Shown here piece by piece: positions 52,810 through 60,728 of a stretch of DNA of 64,000 nt. The notes under the pieces were generated by a model. That model ran no database searches. It was not told the origin of the DNA and saw only the letters and a list, made by a program, of their open reading frames with translations. The stretch lies in NCBI RefSeq assembly GCF_018613805.1, contig NZ_JAGGPL010000018.1, forward strand, positions 124,001 to 188,000. The letters run 5' to 3'. A program made the translations under genes and the position numbers. This DNA comes from Arthrobacter sp. ISL-48. Its GTDB lineage: Bacteria; Actinomycetota; Actinomycetes; Actinomycetales; Micrococcaceae. Within the stretch, counting starts at the first letter, position 1. Each line of letters opens with the position of its first letter.

Positions 52810-53037
52810 CTACTGTCTTGGGTCACCCCGCGGAGTGCTGTCCTCGATGTCAAGGGAGCCCAGCAGTTGATCCAGGGACCGCAGAACCCCGCCAGTGCTT
52901 CTTAGCGCAAGAACCGGGTCAACAGGGCCTGTCCCAGTCCTGGTTACGGCCAGATAGCCCGCCCATTGACGCGTGAGTTCCTCAAAATCCCTTAGGCTCA
53001 CAGATACCGTTAGCCTCGTGTCTGATCCTTCAGGCAT
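52810..53037 (-). CDS. Small island protein B, paralogue of protein A
   Basis: The 75-residue product has SLRDFEELTRQWAGYLAVTR and GPVDPVLALRSTGGVLRSLDQLLGSLDIED, which aligns end to end with the C-terminal half of the 51912 protein. Two copies within 1 kb, on opposite strands, point to a locally duplicated family. Function unknown; no Cys or catalytic cluster is conserved between them. Confidence 0.65.
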   Translation of the reverse strand: MPEGSDTRLTVSVSLRDFEELTRQWAGYLAVTRTGTGPVDPVLALRSTGGVLRSLDQLLGSLDIEDSTPRGDPRQ

Positions 53038-53256
53038 ACGCGATCACCCCCAAAGCTTCGCATGCTGATATTTCATACTACCCGCATGCCTTCCCAAGAG
53101 GATTACGAGACATTCGGACCTGACAGGGCCGCACCACAGCCCGGCCCTTCCATGGACTTCCCTGGCGCCGACTGCGACCGTTTCGCCTCACAGGAGCGAA
53201 GCAGCATGACCTTCGACCGTGCATGGCGACCGGTGTTGAGAGCCCCCTGCTGCTGC

Positions 53257-53583
53257 TCAGCTGTTGCTGGAGTGGTAGGCGAGTTCTATTTCCGCCTGGA
53301 GCCGCCCCCGCCTGTTCACCACGTAGCCGTTCTCCGTTGCCCACTGGCGAATCTTGGCTGGTGAGGTAATGCCTGGGCGTTGGCGACGGGCAAGGGTAGT
53401 GGTCGGAGTTGTGGTTTTCCTGCCGGCAGCCGTGAACTCGGCGAGGGCGCTCCTTAGCCTGGCGGCATTTTCTCCACTGAGGTCGATTTCGTAGTTCACG
53501 CCGTCGATTCCAAACAGCATCGTCTCGTCTGCTGTGCTGCCGTCGAGGTCGTCGACGAGGGTGATTTCTACCTTTTTTGCCAT
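53257..53583 (-). CDS. Lsr2-family nucleoid-associated protein
   Basis: The 108-residue H-NS-like protein begins MAKKVEITLVDDLDGSTADET and has the Lsr2 N-terminal sheet GVNYEIDLSGENAARLRSALAEF, a Thr/Arg linker, and the DNA-binding domain SPAKIRQWATENGYVVNRRGRLQAEI with the minor-groove RGR hook. Lsr2 silences AT-rich foreign DNA. AAGGAA lies 7 bases before the ATG. A motif promoter lies about 165 bases upstream, linking it to the island regulon. Confidence 0.92.
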   Translation of the reverse strand: MAKKVEITLVDDLDGSTADETMLFGIDGVNYEIDLSGENAARLRSALAEFTAAGRKTTTPTTTLARRQRPGITSPAKIRQWATENGYVVNRRGRLQAEIELAYHSSNS

Positions 53584-53744
53584 GGGGTGTTTCCTTTTCA
53601 ATTGTTCCGGAGGGTTAGGCATAGCTGTGCGTGCTGAGTGAGCGGTCAGGGCCGGCACCCTGGGGGTCTTCTCTGGCACCCGCTGGTAACTGCAGAGTCC
53701 TTTGAGTACTGGCGGAACATGCGTCGGCCCTGAGCCCACCCCTT

Positions 53745-53775
53745 TTACAACCGAAGGATGCGCGGATCGTGACGC
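53745..53775 (-). promoter_or_regulatory. Island promoter motif 4, before lsr2
   Basis: On the minus strand GCGTCACGATCC (53775-53764), 13 bases ending CGG, then TTGTAA (53750-53745). It leads to lsr2 with a leader of about 155 bases. Confidence 0.6.
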
Positions 53776-53878
53776 AAAGACGCATGGGTGAACGTTTTCA
53801 TAACATTTGTGATTTCGCGTCACAAAACAGGCCTCCGCGAGGTGAGGTGAATGAGGCGCCACAAGTGCGCTCCGTCTA

Positions 53879-54616
53879 TTGGGCATCGGAGGGGGGATCC
53901 ACCTGGAAACACTGGAGCACGCTTCGCCGTGGGAGGGGCATGCCCGCGGCGCAGCCGGCGCCGAGCCGACGACTGATATCCCTGGCGGTGGGGAGAAAGC
54001 GGCCGCACGGGAGTCCAATGGCATCCTGGCTCCGGAGGGGCCGTTGGGTCTTGAATCCGATCTGATTGCCGGTGTGCGGTCCGGTGACCCTGAGTCGATG
54101 GCCATCCTGTATGAGAGGTACCGGGAGCCGGGGCTGCGGTTCATACGCGGGCTGATGTCGGGGGCCCAGGAGTCTGAGGACGTGCTGCATGACGGGTTTG
54201 CGAAGGCTGTCCGAGCGATCAGGAACGGATACGGGCCCACTGATATGTTCGGCCCATATCTGAACACGGCACTCCGGTCAGTAGTGTCGACATTCTGGAA
54301 CAGGCGCGGGCGTGAGCAGCCCGCACCGGATGAGGATCTGCACAAGGGCCAAGAGGATGACCAGGGGCTGGAAAGGGTCCTGTCCGTGTTCGAGCATGAG
54401 CACGTCGCCGCTGCCATGCGTTCCCTGCCGGAGCGGTGGCGGACAGTGCTCTGGTACACCGAAGTCATGGGTGAGAAGCCACGAACCATTGCACCGATGC
54501 TGGGTATCGAAGCCAACGCGGTATCAGCGTTGCTCATCCGCGCCAGGGCAGGTCTGCGTGCCGCATTCGAGCTGCAAAGCGCAACCCCTCCCCGGCCCGG
54601 GACGGACGCCGACTGA
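53879..54616 (+). CDS. ECF-type sigma factor 1 of the island
   Basis: The 245-residue product has sigma region 2 (DLIAGVRSGDPESMAILYERY...SEDVLHDGFAKAVRAI) and region 4 (AAMRSLPERWRTVLWYTEVMGEKPRTIAPMLGIEANAVSALLIRARAGL). The first 55 or so residues are Gly/Ala rich and may not be translated: the listed TTG start is weak, and TTG at 54044, next to GGAGGGG, is an alternative. It could recognise the shared GCGTCAC promoter motif (inference). Confidence 0.85.
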   Translation: MGIGGGIHLETLEHASPWEGHARGAAGAEPTTDIPGGGEKAAARESNGILAPEGPLGLESDLIAGVRSGDPESMAILYERYREPGLRFIRGLMSGAQESEDVLHDGFAKAVRAIRNGYGPTDMFGPYLNTALRSVVSTFWNRRGREQPAPDEDLHKGQEDDQGLERVLSVFEHEHVAAAMRSLPERWRTVLWYTEVMGEKPRTIAPMLGIEANAVSALLIRARAGLRAAFELQSATPPRPGTDAD

Positions 54617-54940
54617 CACCTGGAATTCCACGCCCGCTTTTCAGGTGGGGTGGCGTCACTTCGTTGCGTTCCACGGGCGAGCTTGCCATCAGAACCGTTC
54701 TGTCCTGCTAGCTGTGGGCGGTGCTTTCAGCTCCGCTGATTATGGCGTCAGCGACGTGAGCTGAACGCACGACAGATCTTCTTTGAGATCGGCCCTGGAA
54801 CATCACTGGCAAACTGCGTAAGGGCAAGCATCGCAGCGGCCCGCACCGCAGCCCCGCTCGCACGTGATGCTGCCCAGCTCCTGTCCGCCCACAGAACCGC
54901 CGTCGAAACCGGCTACAGCGACATGGCACATTTCTGCTGG
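54617..54940. other. Gene-free stretch upstream of the fabF relic
   Basis: No convincing gene, hairpin or repeat is seen. Codon structure is absent in all frames beyond short runs. Confidence 0.5.
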
Positions 54941-54944
54941 GAAG

Positions 54945-55140
54945 GGCTGGAGGCGCTCCCGGACCGGGGACCTGCCGGGCACGTACAACGTAGGCAGCCT
55001 GGATCCGGAGGTGGGCCTCAACATCATTACCGGGACTGTGCGCCGTGCGCTTCCCGACGGCGCCGTCCAGGCGGCATGGTGAACGCGTCCGGCTTCGGCG
55101 GCACAGCGCTGCGCTAGTGGTTACCGGGGCACAGCAGACT
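54945..55140 (+). pseudogene. Decayed C-terminal fragment of beta-ketoacyl-ACP synthase (fabF type)
   Basis: In one frame LPGTYNVGSLDPEVGLNIITGTVRRALPDGAV matches the end of FabF (PxTxN...LDPE...), then a frameshift leads to NASGFGG, the terminal NSFGFGG motif, and another shift gives HSAALVVT, the rest of the GGHNxALV end. The three pieces are consecutive but in three frames. No active-site Cys region is present upstream. It is thus a relic of a duplicated or imported fatty-acid gene. Confidence 0.6.
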
Positions 55141-55236
55141 CACCCGTTCCATCGGGTAGACGTCCCGGGGGCGGATCCCGTTGCAGACCGAAAGCCTGAA
55201 GCTGCGACCGTGGCGGAGTGTCCCACCAGCAGCGGT

Positions 55237-56931
55237 TCAGTCGACCATCCGGTAAGTGGCGTCGGCGCGGTCAAGGTCACTCGCGATTGTCGTCAGCTTG
55301 AGTCCGTAGTTGCTGTGCCTGATATACCGGTCCGGATAGTTGTGGGACCGGAATGATGTGAGGTTGCTGTGGCCCAGCCCCGTGACAGGAAGGAATGTGG
55401 CGTCGGCCTTGAACACCGCGGAGTCATCATTCTGCACGAGACTGAATGTGTAGTTCCAGTGCCGCAGGAAGTAGCCGGGCATGTCCACTGACTCGAACGA
55501 GATGCGGCCGTCGGCCTGGCTGGCCAGCCCCGGGACGACCCGGAACTGGGAGTCCTTGACCGGCGAGGTAGAGGGATCGAGGCGGACTGTCGAACCCGTG
55601 TGTCGGACGTAGCGGTCCGGGAAATTGAAGCTTTGCAGGCGGGAGACGCGCCTGCCGGTCTGTGCCGGGTACTGCATGAGGGTGCCGAATCCCAGGGCGT
55701 CATATCCGCCGGAGTTGGGGCCGTAGTCTCCGCCGCCGCCGTCGGGCCGCAGGGTGGCAGCGATCTGGCTGACCCAAGGAGTGTCCAGCCCCTTGCGGCC
55801 GGAGTAGTGTCCCAGAACCTGATCCCAGACAGGGCGGCCCTGACCCCGGGCGCCCTCACTGGGAACGGTCTGGGTGTGCCAGCCGGCGTGGGAGGCGGTG
55901 GTCCAGGGGCCGGACTGCCACGTGTACGGGGTGAAGGGCACGTCGTTGCCGAGGTTGTACTTGGCGACGTATTCGGCGGCCTTGAGGAAGCGGTTGTTGT
56001 CGTGTCCGTAGCAGTCGATGCCCTGGTTCCAGGCCATTTCGCAGAAGGCACCCATCAGCCCGATGCCCATCATGCTGTGCGCCTGGTCGCGGCCGCTCTC
56101 CTGCCATTGGGCCAAGCCCTCGTCCTCGTAAACGAACGGCACGGCATGCGGCAGTGAACCGTTGCCTGCACCGCTTTGGAAGTAGGTGACGGCGCGGTCC
56201 ACCAGGTCGTCGCGGTCCGCGAAGATGCCGATGGCGATGATGGATGCCATGTTGCACAGGTCCCAGTTGGCCCAGTAATTGGTGATGACGGCACCGTTGT
56301 GGTTGGTGAGGAAGTGCTCGTTCATCGGGTGGAAGACGTTCAGAAGCATGCCGCGGAATCGCTCGAACTCGAAGTCTGGGTGATCCCGCACCAGCTCCGC
56401 CGCGTTCGCGAACTGGTAGCCGTAGATGCCTGCGGCGAGGAAGCGGTCGGCGTTGCCGGTGACTGTGGTCAACATCCCGGACCAGGCGTTGAGGATCCGC
56501 ACGGCAGCTGCCCCGTGGGCTGCCTCGCCTGAGATCCGCCACCGCAGGGCGTTTTGGTATGCGGCGTGGATGTCGGTGAACAACGGGCCGTAGTTTTGGC
56601 CGTCGCCGCCGCGGATGACTGTCTCTACCGGTCGTGGCTGCCATCCGGAATTCGAGCGGCCATTGGCAACGAGCCGATTCCAGCCACCCAACCAGGGCTG
56701 CGCGCTGCCAGCGACGTTCAACGATGTCACCTCGACGTCAGCCAGGGTGTGGACCAGCCCGGGATGCGCATATGTGGAGGGTCCCAGGGTCACTGTGGCG
56801 AGCGGAGTGGGGCTGGGACTGGCCCAGGAGGCGCCGGCCGCACCGGCGGCTACAAGGGGTACGGCAAGGGAGGCGCCCGTGATGAAGGATCTGCGTGAAA
56901 CCGCACTGCTGGATGATTGGGGCGGCGACAA
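55237..56931 (-). CDS. Tat-exported alginate-lyase-like enzyme with AbfB (CBM42) domain
   Basis: The 564-residue product has a twin-arginine signal (SRRSFITGASLAVPL), an alginate-lyase-type toroid (AHPGLVHTLADVE; NHNGAVITNYWANWDLCNMASIIAIG; HAVPFVYEDEGLAQWQESGRDQAHSMMGI) and a C-terminal beta-trefoil with paired AbfB motifs (FNFPDRYVRHTG and HNYPDRYIRHSN). AbfB modules bind arabinofuranose side chains, so the target may be an arabinose-decorated uronic glycan. The start is TTG 56931, since no ATG is in frame nearby. Confidence 0.85.
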   Translation of the reverse strand: MSPPQSSSSAVSRRSFITGASLAVPLVAAGAAGASWASPSPTPLATVTLGPSTYAHPGLVHTLADVEVTSLNVAGSAQPWLGGWNRLVANGRSNSGWQPRPVETVIRGGDGQNYGPLFTDIHAAYQNALRWRISGEAAHGAAAVRILNAWSGMLTTVTGNADRFLAAGIYGYQFANAAELVRDHPDFEFERFRGMLLNVFHPMNEHFLTNHNGAVITNYWANWDLCNMASIIAIGIFADRDDLVDRAVTYFQSGAGNGSLPHAVPFVYEDEGLAQWQESGRDQAHSMMGIGLMGAFCEMAWNQGIDCYGHDNNRFLKAAEYVAKYNLGNDVPFTPYTWQSGPWTTASHAGWHTQTVPSEGARGQGRPVWDQVLGHYSGRKGLDTPWVSQIAATLRPDGGGGDYGPNSGGYDALGFGTLMQYPAQTGRRVSRLQSFNFPDRYVRHTGSTVRLDPSTSPVKDSQFRVVPGLASQADGRISFESVDMPGYFLRHWNYTFSLVQNDDSAVFKADATFLPVTGLGHSNLTSFRSHNYPDRYIRHSNYGLKLTTIASDLDRADATYRMVD

Positions 56932-57157
56932 TTCGTGGTCATTGACTTCCGTTCGCTAGGGAGTTATCGAGAAATGAGCCGATTAATCACGACCGGGCGA
57001 CGACGTGCCGTCCGTCCCAGCAGGGCCCCAAACCCGCGGCTCATCACCGTAAGCCCAGATTAGGGTCTCGGGCCGTCCTGGGATCGCACGTCGGACTCTG
57101 AAACAGTCTCGTGTCCAACAAGGAGTCCGTGCTTGGGTGTCCGGCTTCCGCATTCCT

Positions 57158-57188
57158 CCGTCATGAATTGGGGCCGGTGCCGTCAAGA
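57158..57188 (+). promoter_or_regulatory. Island promoter motif 5, leaderless alpha-CTD gene
   Basis: CCGTCATGAATT (57158-57169), 13 bases, then TCAAGA (57183-57188). The ATG at 57193 follows 4 bases later, the same spacing as at 51912. The box is 3 mismatches from GCGTCACGATTT. Confidence 0.5.
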
Positions 57189-57192
57189 GTTC

Positions 57193-57636
57193 ATGAATGA
57201 TGAACATCTTCAGCGCGGTGAAAAACCGGTCATGCCGGACGAGGACTATGTGGCTATGGATGACTCAAGTGCCCGGCGGCTGGAAATAGGCCGTGCCCGG
57301 CCGCTCATGGACCTTGGGCTCTCAACGCGGGGCCGCAACGCCTTGCTGCGGCACGGCATACGAACCGTGGGGCAACTGATCACACGCTCGCGTGATGATT
57401 TGGTCCATGAAATCTTCGGGCTCGGTACGCGTGCGGTGACAGAAATTGAGGCTGCCTTGTATCGGGAAGGACTCGGGCTTGCTGCCGAGAGGGGCCCCCA
57501 AAGATATCGGGGAACCTACTCTGCAAATACCAGCAGGCATACCAAAAACCACTACCTTTGGCTGACCCCTCCCGTCACCGAAGAGGAATCAAAACAAGCC
57601 GCAGCCTCCGAGGCCGCGACTCGGAGCCCTGCATAA
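57193..57636 (+). CDS. Free RNA polymerase alpha-CTD-like protein
   Basis: The 147-residue product has an alpha-subunit C-terminal domain at about 38-96: LMDLGLSTRGRNALLRHGIRTVGQL, FGLGTRAVTEIEAALYREGLGL. It aligns with E. coli alpha-CTD so that the UP-element contacts Arg265 and Asn268 correspond to Arg46 and Asn49, and Lys298 to Arg80. The N-terminal assembly domain is missing. It should bind DNA minor grooves or transcription factors without being part of the core enzyme. Its start follows an island promoter motif. Confidence 0.82.
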   Translation: MNDEHLQRGEKPVMPDEDYVAMDDSSARRLEIGRARPLMDLGLSTRGRNALLRHGIRTVGQLITRSRDDLVHEIFGLGTRAVTEIEAALYREGLGLAAERGPQRYRGTYSANTSRHTKNHYLWLTPPVTEEESKQAAASEAATRSPA

Positions 57637-57716
57637 GGTGCCGGCCGCAGAACATAGTCAGTATCCGTGCCTGTGGCAGCTGGAACGCGATCATCAGCAG
57701 ACCGGAGCGCTTTCAA

Positions 57717-57747
57717 CGTCATGATTTCAGCCTCGGGCAGTTACCCA
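57717..57747 (+). promoter_or_regulatory. Island promoter motif 6, before the 57841 gene
   Basis: ACGTCATGATTT (57717-57728), 13 bases ending CAG, then TTACCC (57742-57747). It is a weaker match (two mismatches in the box) with about 90 bases of leader. Confidence 0.4.
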
Positions 57748-57840
57748 GGGACAGGACCGGCCTGATACCGCCCAACGCCGCGTGCGGATTCGGGGCGGGG
57801 ACGGGTCGGAGGCGGGTTTACAGCCGGAACAGGAGAGCCA

Positions 57841-58299
57841 ATGCGCAAAGTCGGATATTCGTGGACCTGCAGCCCCCCGAACGTGGATAGAGACGGGGGT
57901 GTCTACCAGCAGTTGAACACGCCCATCCCCGAAGGTGCGGCCTTCGTGCCTGAGCCGGTGCTGATCAGCCTCGTGCTGGCTGAGAACCAGGACGACTATA
58001 TGAGTCTGGGTATGCTCAGCTACCTCATCCAACGGGCCGGACCGGTCCCTCCGGTGACCGGACACCATCACGTCCTGCCCTACCTTGCTAATCTTCTCGG
58101 CGAAGGACTCGTCACCATCGGCGACGTCGACGGAGAGCAGTTCCTCCCGTGGAATTGCGCAGTGACAGAGGCCCTCTCACGGGTGCGTAAGCAATGGCCT
58201 GACGGTGAGGCGTCCGACTATAAGACCCTCCGGGACATCGGCTGGCTGACTAATACTCCCCGCGGCAACGGCGTCGCCGTGGGAGCAGTGAAGCCCTGA
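57841..58299 (+). CDS. Hypothetical protein, 152 residues
   Basis: The product starts MRKVGYSWTCSPPNVDRDGG and has a conserved-looking centre (AFVPEPVLISLVLAENQDDYMSLGMLSYLIQ) resembling a winged-helix arrangement, but no family can be named. AGGAGAGCC lies 5 bases upstream of the ATG, supporting the start. It lies within the accessory island. Confidence 0.65.
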   Translation: MRKVGYSWTCSPPNVDRDGGVYQQLNTPIPEGAAFVPEPVLISLVLAENQDDYMSLGMLSYLIQRAGPVPPVTGHHHVLPYLANLLGEGLVTIGDVDGEQFLPWNCAVTEALSRVRKQWPDGEASDYKTLRDIGWLTNTPRGNGVAVGAVKP

Positions 58300-58459
58300 G
58301 GCGCAACCGGATTTACAGATGTTTAACCGCTGAACACCCGCCAGGAACCATTTCTGTTTCGCGTGTGCTCAGTTTGTACGGTTAACAGACCTGAACTGCG
58401 GCGACGTCCAGACGGACTAGACGCTCGTCAATGTTTCTTCGCTCAGGCGGGCTAAAGCA

Positions 58460-58489
58460 GAAGGGACTACCTCGTGGGGTAGTCCCTTC
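58460..58489. terminator. Hairpin terminator downstream of the DUF4190 gene
   Basis: GAAGGGACTACC (58460-58471) pairs perfectly with GGTAGTCCCTTC (58478-58489), loop 6 bases. It lies 33 bases past the stop of the DUF4190 gene and after the 58299 stop, in a convergent position. Confidence 0.75.
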
Positions 58490-58521
58490 GACTGCACTAA
58501 GTGTCATCGGTGTATCCGGGT

Positions 58522-58872
58522 TTAGGCGTGGACCGCGGTGGTACTGGCTGCGAGGCCGAGCATGCTGAGGCCGAAAAGGAACAGGAGTGCCCAGCCGAGC
58601 AGCATGAGGCCGTTGAGTATCACGCCTGTGACGGCCATTCCCTTGGCGGCGGGTTCGCGCTGGAGTCCGATGATGCCCAGGACGAATCCGACGATGGGGG
58701 CAATGAAGGTCCATCCGAGGAAAATGCTGCAGATCCCCAGGACCATGGAAGCGATGGAGAGGCCTTTTGGCTGCGGCGGCGCCATGATCCGGCCGGGGCC
58801 CGGGTGGTAGGGCTGCGGGTACATGACTGGGGGCTGGGAGGAGTTCGGCTGTGGCTGCGGTGGATGGCTCAT
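58522..58872 (-). CDS. DUF4190-family membrane protein
   Basis: The 116-residue product has a Pro/Gln-rich cytosolic head and two TM helices. KGLSIASMVLGICSIFLGWTFIAPIVGFVLGIIGL is the DUF4190 signature; the second helix is LNGLMLLGWALLFLFGLSM. The function of the family is unknown. AAGGA precedes the ATG at 58872. Confidence 0.87.
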   Translation of the reverse strand: MSHPPQPQPNSSQPPVMYPQPYHPGPGRIMAPPQPKGLSIASMVLGICSIFLGWTFIAPIVGFVLGIIGLQREPAAKGMAVTGVILNGLMLLGWALLFLFGLSMLGLAASTTAVHA

Positions 58873-58944
58873 GAGGAATCCTTCGTTGATTTTAGTATTT
58901 GATCCCCCCGTCCGAGGGGCAGCTTGGAACTGCACGCTTCAGAG

Positions 58945-59694
58945 CTATGCGTTGGCAGGCTCGCGCACGCGGGTATCGCCATCGGTGGCTGGGCCGGGGG
59001 TAAGTGCCTGGACAGTCTCCTCGTATAGGGGCGCCGGCCCGTCGTCCGGAGTCTTGGTGCTGGCTTGTGTTTTTCCTTCTGCAGTGGTGGGCGCAGTCTT
59101 CATGGGAGCCGCGGTGGCCGCCGTCGGGCTTACTGGCGGTGAGACAATTTCGGGTGCTGCCGGGGTGGCGATGTGAGGGGAGTGCCGCGGAGGGTTCTCG
59201 CCGGGCTCCGGAGCGTGGTAGGCCTCCTCAAGGGCGGCAAGGTCTTCGTGAAGCTGGGCTACTTCGGCCCGCTTCTGGTACATGTGAACGGTCAGGTGCG
59301 TGATCGCCAGCAGCACTACCGGGGGCATCGCGGCTACCAGTGCGGACACCACAGGCGGGATGCCGGAGCGCAGATCGTCCACGGTAAGGATGGCGTGGAC
59401 CGAGTTGGCGGCAGTGGAGACGATGGCGCCGAAGAACAGGAGTGTCCACGGGTAGATCATCGCGCGGCGGCTGTGTCCGTTAAGGGCAACGATTGCCACT
59501 GTTGCCGCGACGATCATGCCGTCCACGATGATGGGCCAGATCCAGGCGAGATGCGCTTCGATGCCGGACCGCCCGGCCAGGTCCGTCAGTGCCGCGAACG
59601 AAAGGATGAAGGCTCCCATCGCAATTAGGACCGTTGTTCCGACGGCGGTGCCAAGGACCGCCTTGTGCGGCTGGTTGGGAATTCTAGGGCTCAT
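58945..59694 (-). CDS. DUF2637-family membrane protein
   Basis: The 249-residue product has four TM helices in its first 130 residues, with IEAHLAWIWPIIVDGMIVAATVAIVALNG as the family signature (Spd-like), then a coiled segment (YQKRAEVAQLHEDLAALEEAY) and a Pro/Ala/Thr tail. DUF2637 proteins are common on actinobacterial plasmids and integrative elements, which supports acquisition of this island. GGAG precedes the ATG. Confidence 0.85.
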   Translation of the reverse strand: MSPRIPNQPHKAVLGTAVGTTVLIAMGAFILSFAALTDLAGRSGIEAHLAWIWPIIVDGMIVAATVAIVALNGHSRRAMIYPWTLLFFGAIVSTAANSVHAILTVDDLRSGIPPVVSALVAAMPPVVLLAITHLTVHMYQKRAEVAQLHEDLAALEEAYHAPEPGENPPRHSPHIATPAAPEIVSPPVSPTAATAAPMKTAPTTAEGKTQASTKTPDDGPAPLYEETVQALTPGPATDGDTRVREPANA

Positions 59695-59846
59695 TGTCTC
59701 CGGAGGTTTCTGTTACGTGTCAGGTGAGGGGGACAGCTGTTCGGCGTTGATAAGTTGTCAATCAGAAGGAGTCCGCCGAAGCCCGCCCCGGGTGCTTTGT
59801 AACTAGCCCAGGTCTCGGTTCAGACGGTCGGGTACCGGAGTCCAGG

Positions 59847-60071
59847 TCAGGCCCTGCGGGTGAGGCCGTAATCTTCTGGTGGCGTCTGCATAGGGATGGT
59901 GCGCCAGACATCGTCTGATACCTGCGCGGTCAGATGATTCCCGATAATCGACACTTTCCCGTGCGGGATGGCGAAGGGGTCCAGCCCATTGGCATAAATC
60001 CAGTTCAATGACTGGCTGTGGAGGTAACTGCCGTGGGGATAGTCACGCAGGTCGATGGAGGGAAGACGCAT
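59847..60071 (-). CDS. Small island protein C, 74 residues
   Basis: The product begins MRLPSIDLRDYPHGSYLHSQ and is aromatic and His/Pro rich (SLNWIYANGLDPFAIPHGKVSIIGNHLTAQ). No known domain is recognised. A motif promoter with exact spacing lies 38-68 bases upstream on the same strand, which is the main support that the frame is real. Confidence 0.62.
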   Translation of the reverse strand: MRLPSIDLRDYPHGSYLHSQSLNWIYANGLDPFAIPHGKVSIIGNHLTAQVSDDVWRTIPMQTPPEDYGLTRRA

Positions 60072-60108
60072 GGATACCCGTTCGTCGAAGAGGCCGGCTA
60101 GTACATAA

Positions 60109-60139
60109 GAACAACCGCCAACTGCGCGGAACGTGACGC
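60109..60139 (-). promoter_or_regulatory. Island promoter motif 7, before protein C
   Basis: On the minus strand GCGTCACGTTCC (60139-60128), 13 bases ending CGG, then TTGTTC (60114-60109). The ATG is at 60071. Confidence 0.55.
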
Positions 60140-60357
60140 CAGCCGTACGCAGGGTCCTCTTTGTCAGCTCCCGGGTGCTGGCTGCCTTTGGTCTGTTCTC
60201 GTTGTGACACGGTCTGCGTTGCCTTTCATACAAGGAACGGGCGGTAGGGCCGGCATTCCACTGCGGAAGCGCCCCCGACATAGGCGGTGAGACATTCCTG
60301 TTGAACCGGGTCCCGCGAGTTGGGGCCCTTCCGCATGGTGGACGGTCGTGTGTCCGC

Positions 60358-60388
60358 GCGTCACGATTTTCTTGTCGCGGCGTGAAGT
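60358..60388 (+). promoter_or_regulatory. Island promoter motif 8, before ncRNA 2
   Basis: GCGTCACGATTT (60358-60369), 13 bases ending GCG, then TGAAGT (60383-60388). The 12-base box is identical to those at 51327 and 61661. Confidence 0.58.
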
Positions 60389-60390
60389 TA

Positions 60391-60567
60391 GTGCCCGGGT
60401 TTTCCGGTGCTGGTCTTTGCACGCAGTGGGGAGTGTGTTTTCGGCTTGGTGCCGGGGTGCCGGGTGACGCACCGTGAGTTCCCCCCCATTTCGAGCGGTG
60501 CGTGGCGGTCTGCCTAAGCAAATTGGCAGCCATTGCGTGGCCGGCCTTATCCCGTCCGGCCACGCAA
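60391..60567 (+). ncRNA. Candidate non-coding RNA 2 of the island family
   Basis: This about 177-base segment starts GTGCCCGGGTTTTCCGGTGC 2 bases after the -10 hexamer and ends with TTGCGTGGCCGG (60533-60544) paired to CCGGCCACGCAA (60556-60567). Internal hairpins GCACCG/CGGTGC and CTGCC/GGCAG are shared in position with ncRNA 3. The region is highly similar to 61694-61865, while neighbouring sequence is not. No long frame is conserved between the copies. Confidence 0.55.
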
Positions 60568-60728
60568 TCACCGCACTGCCCGAAAGCAAACAGCCGACCT
60601 GTCAGCCAAGCGGACGCAGAGCAACAGAGTCACCTGGCAGGACCGGCAGAAGCCCCAGGAGGGCCGTGCAGGAAGCCAGAGACGCCCCGCGAGGATCCTT
60701 TGACGGGCGAGATAGAGGCGAGCCTTTG

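Noticed and set aside
53062-53364. A 100-codon plus frame beside lsr2
   Set aside because: It overlaps the start of the Lsr2 region on the other strand, has odd composition (CCCSAV, PPPP) and lacks a ribosome site.
53808-53824. TGTGA-N7-TCACA, a possible CRP/GlxR site
   Set aside because: The spacing is 7, not the 6 needed for CRP-type sites, and it overlaps a GCGTCAC sequence already explained better by the island motif set.
54803-55082. Short complete frames on both strands around the fabF relic
   Set aside because: Their translations mix frames of the decayed ketosynthase; none has an independent start signal.
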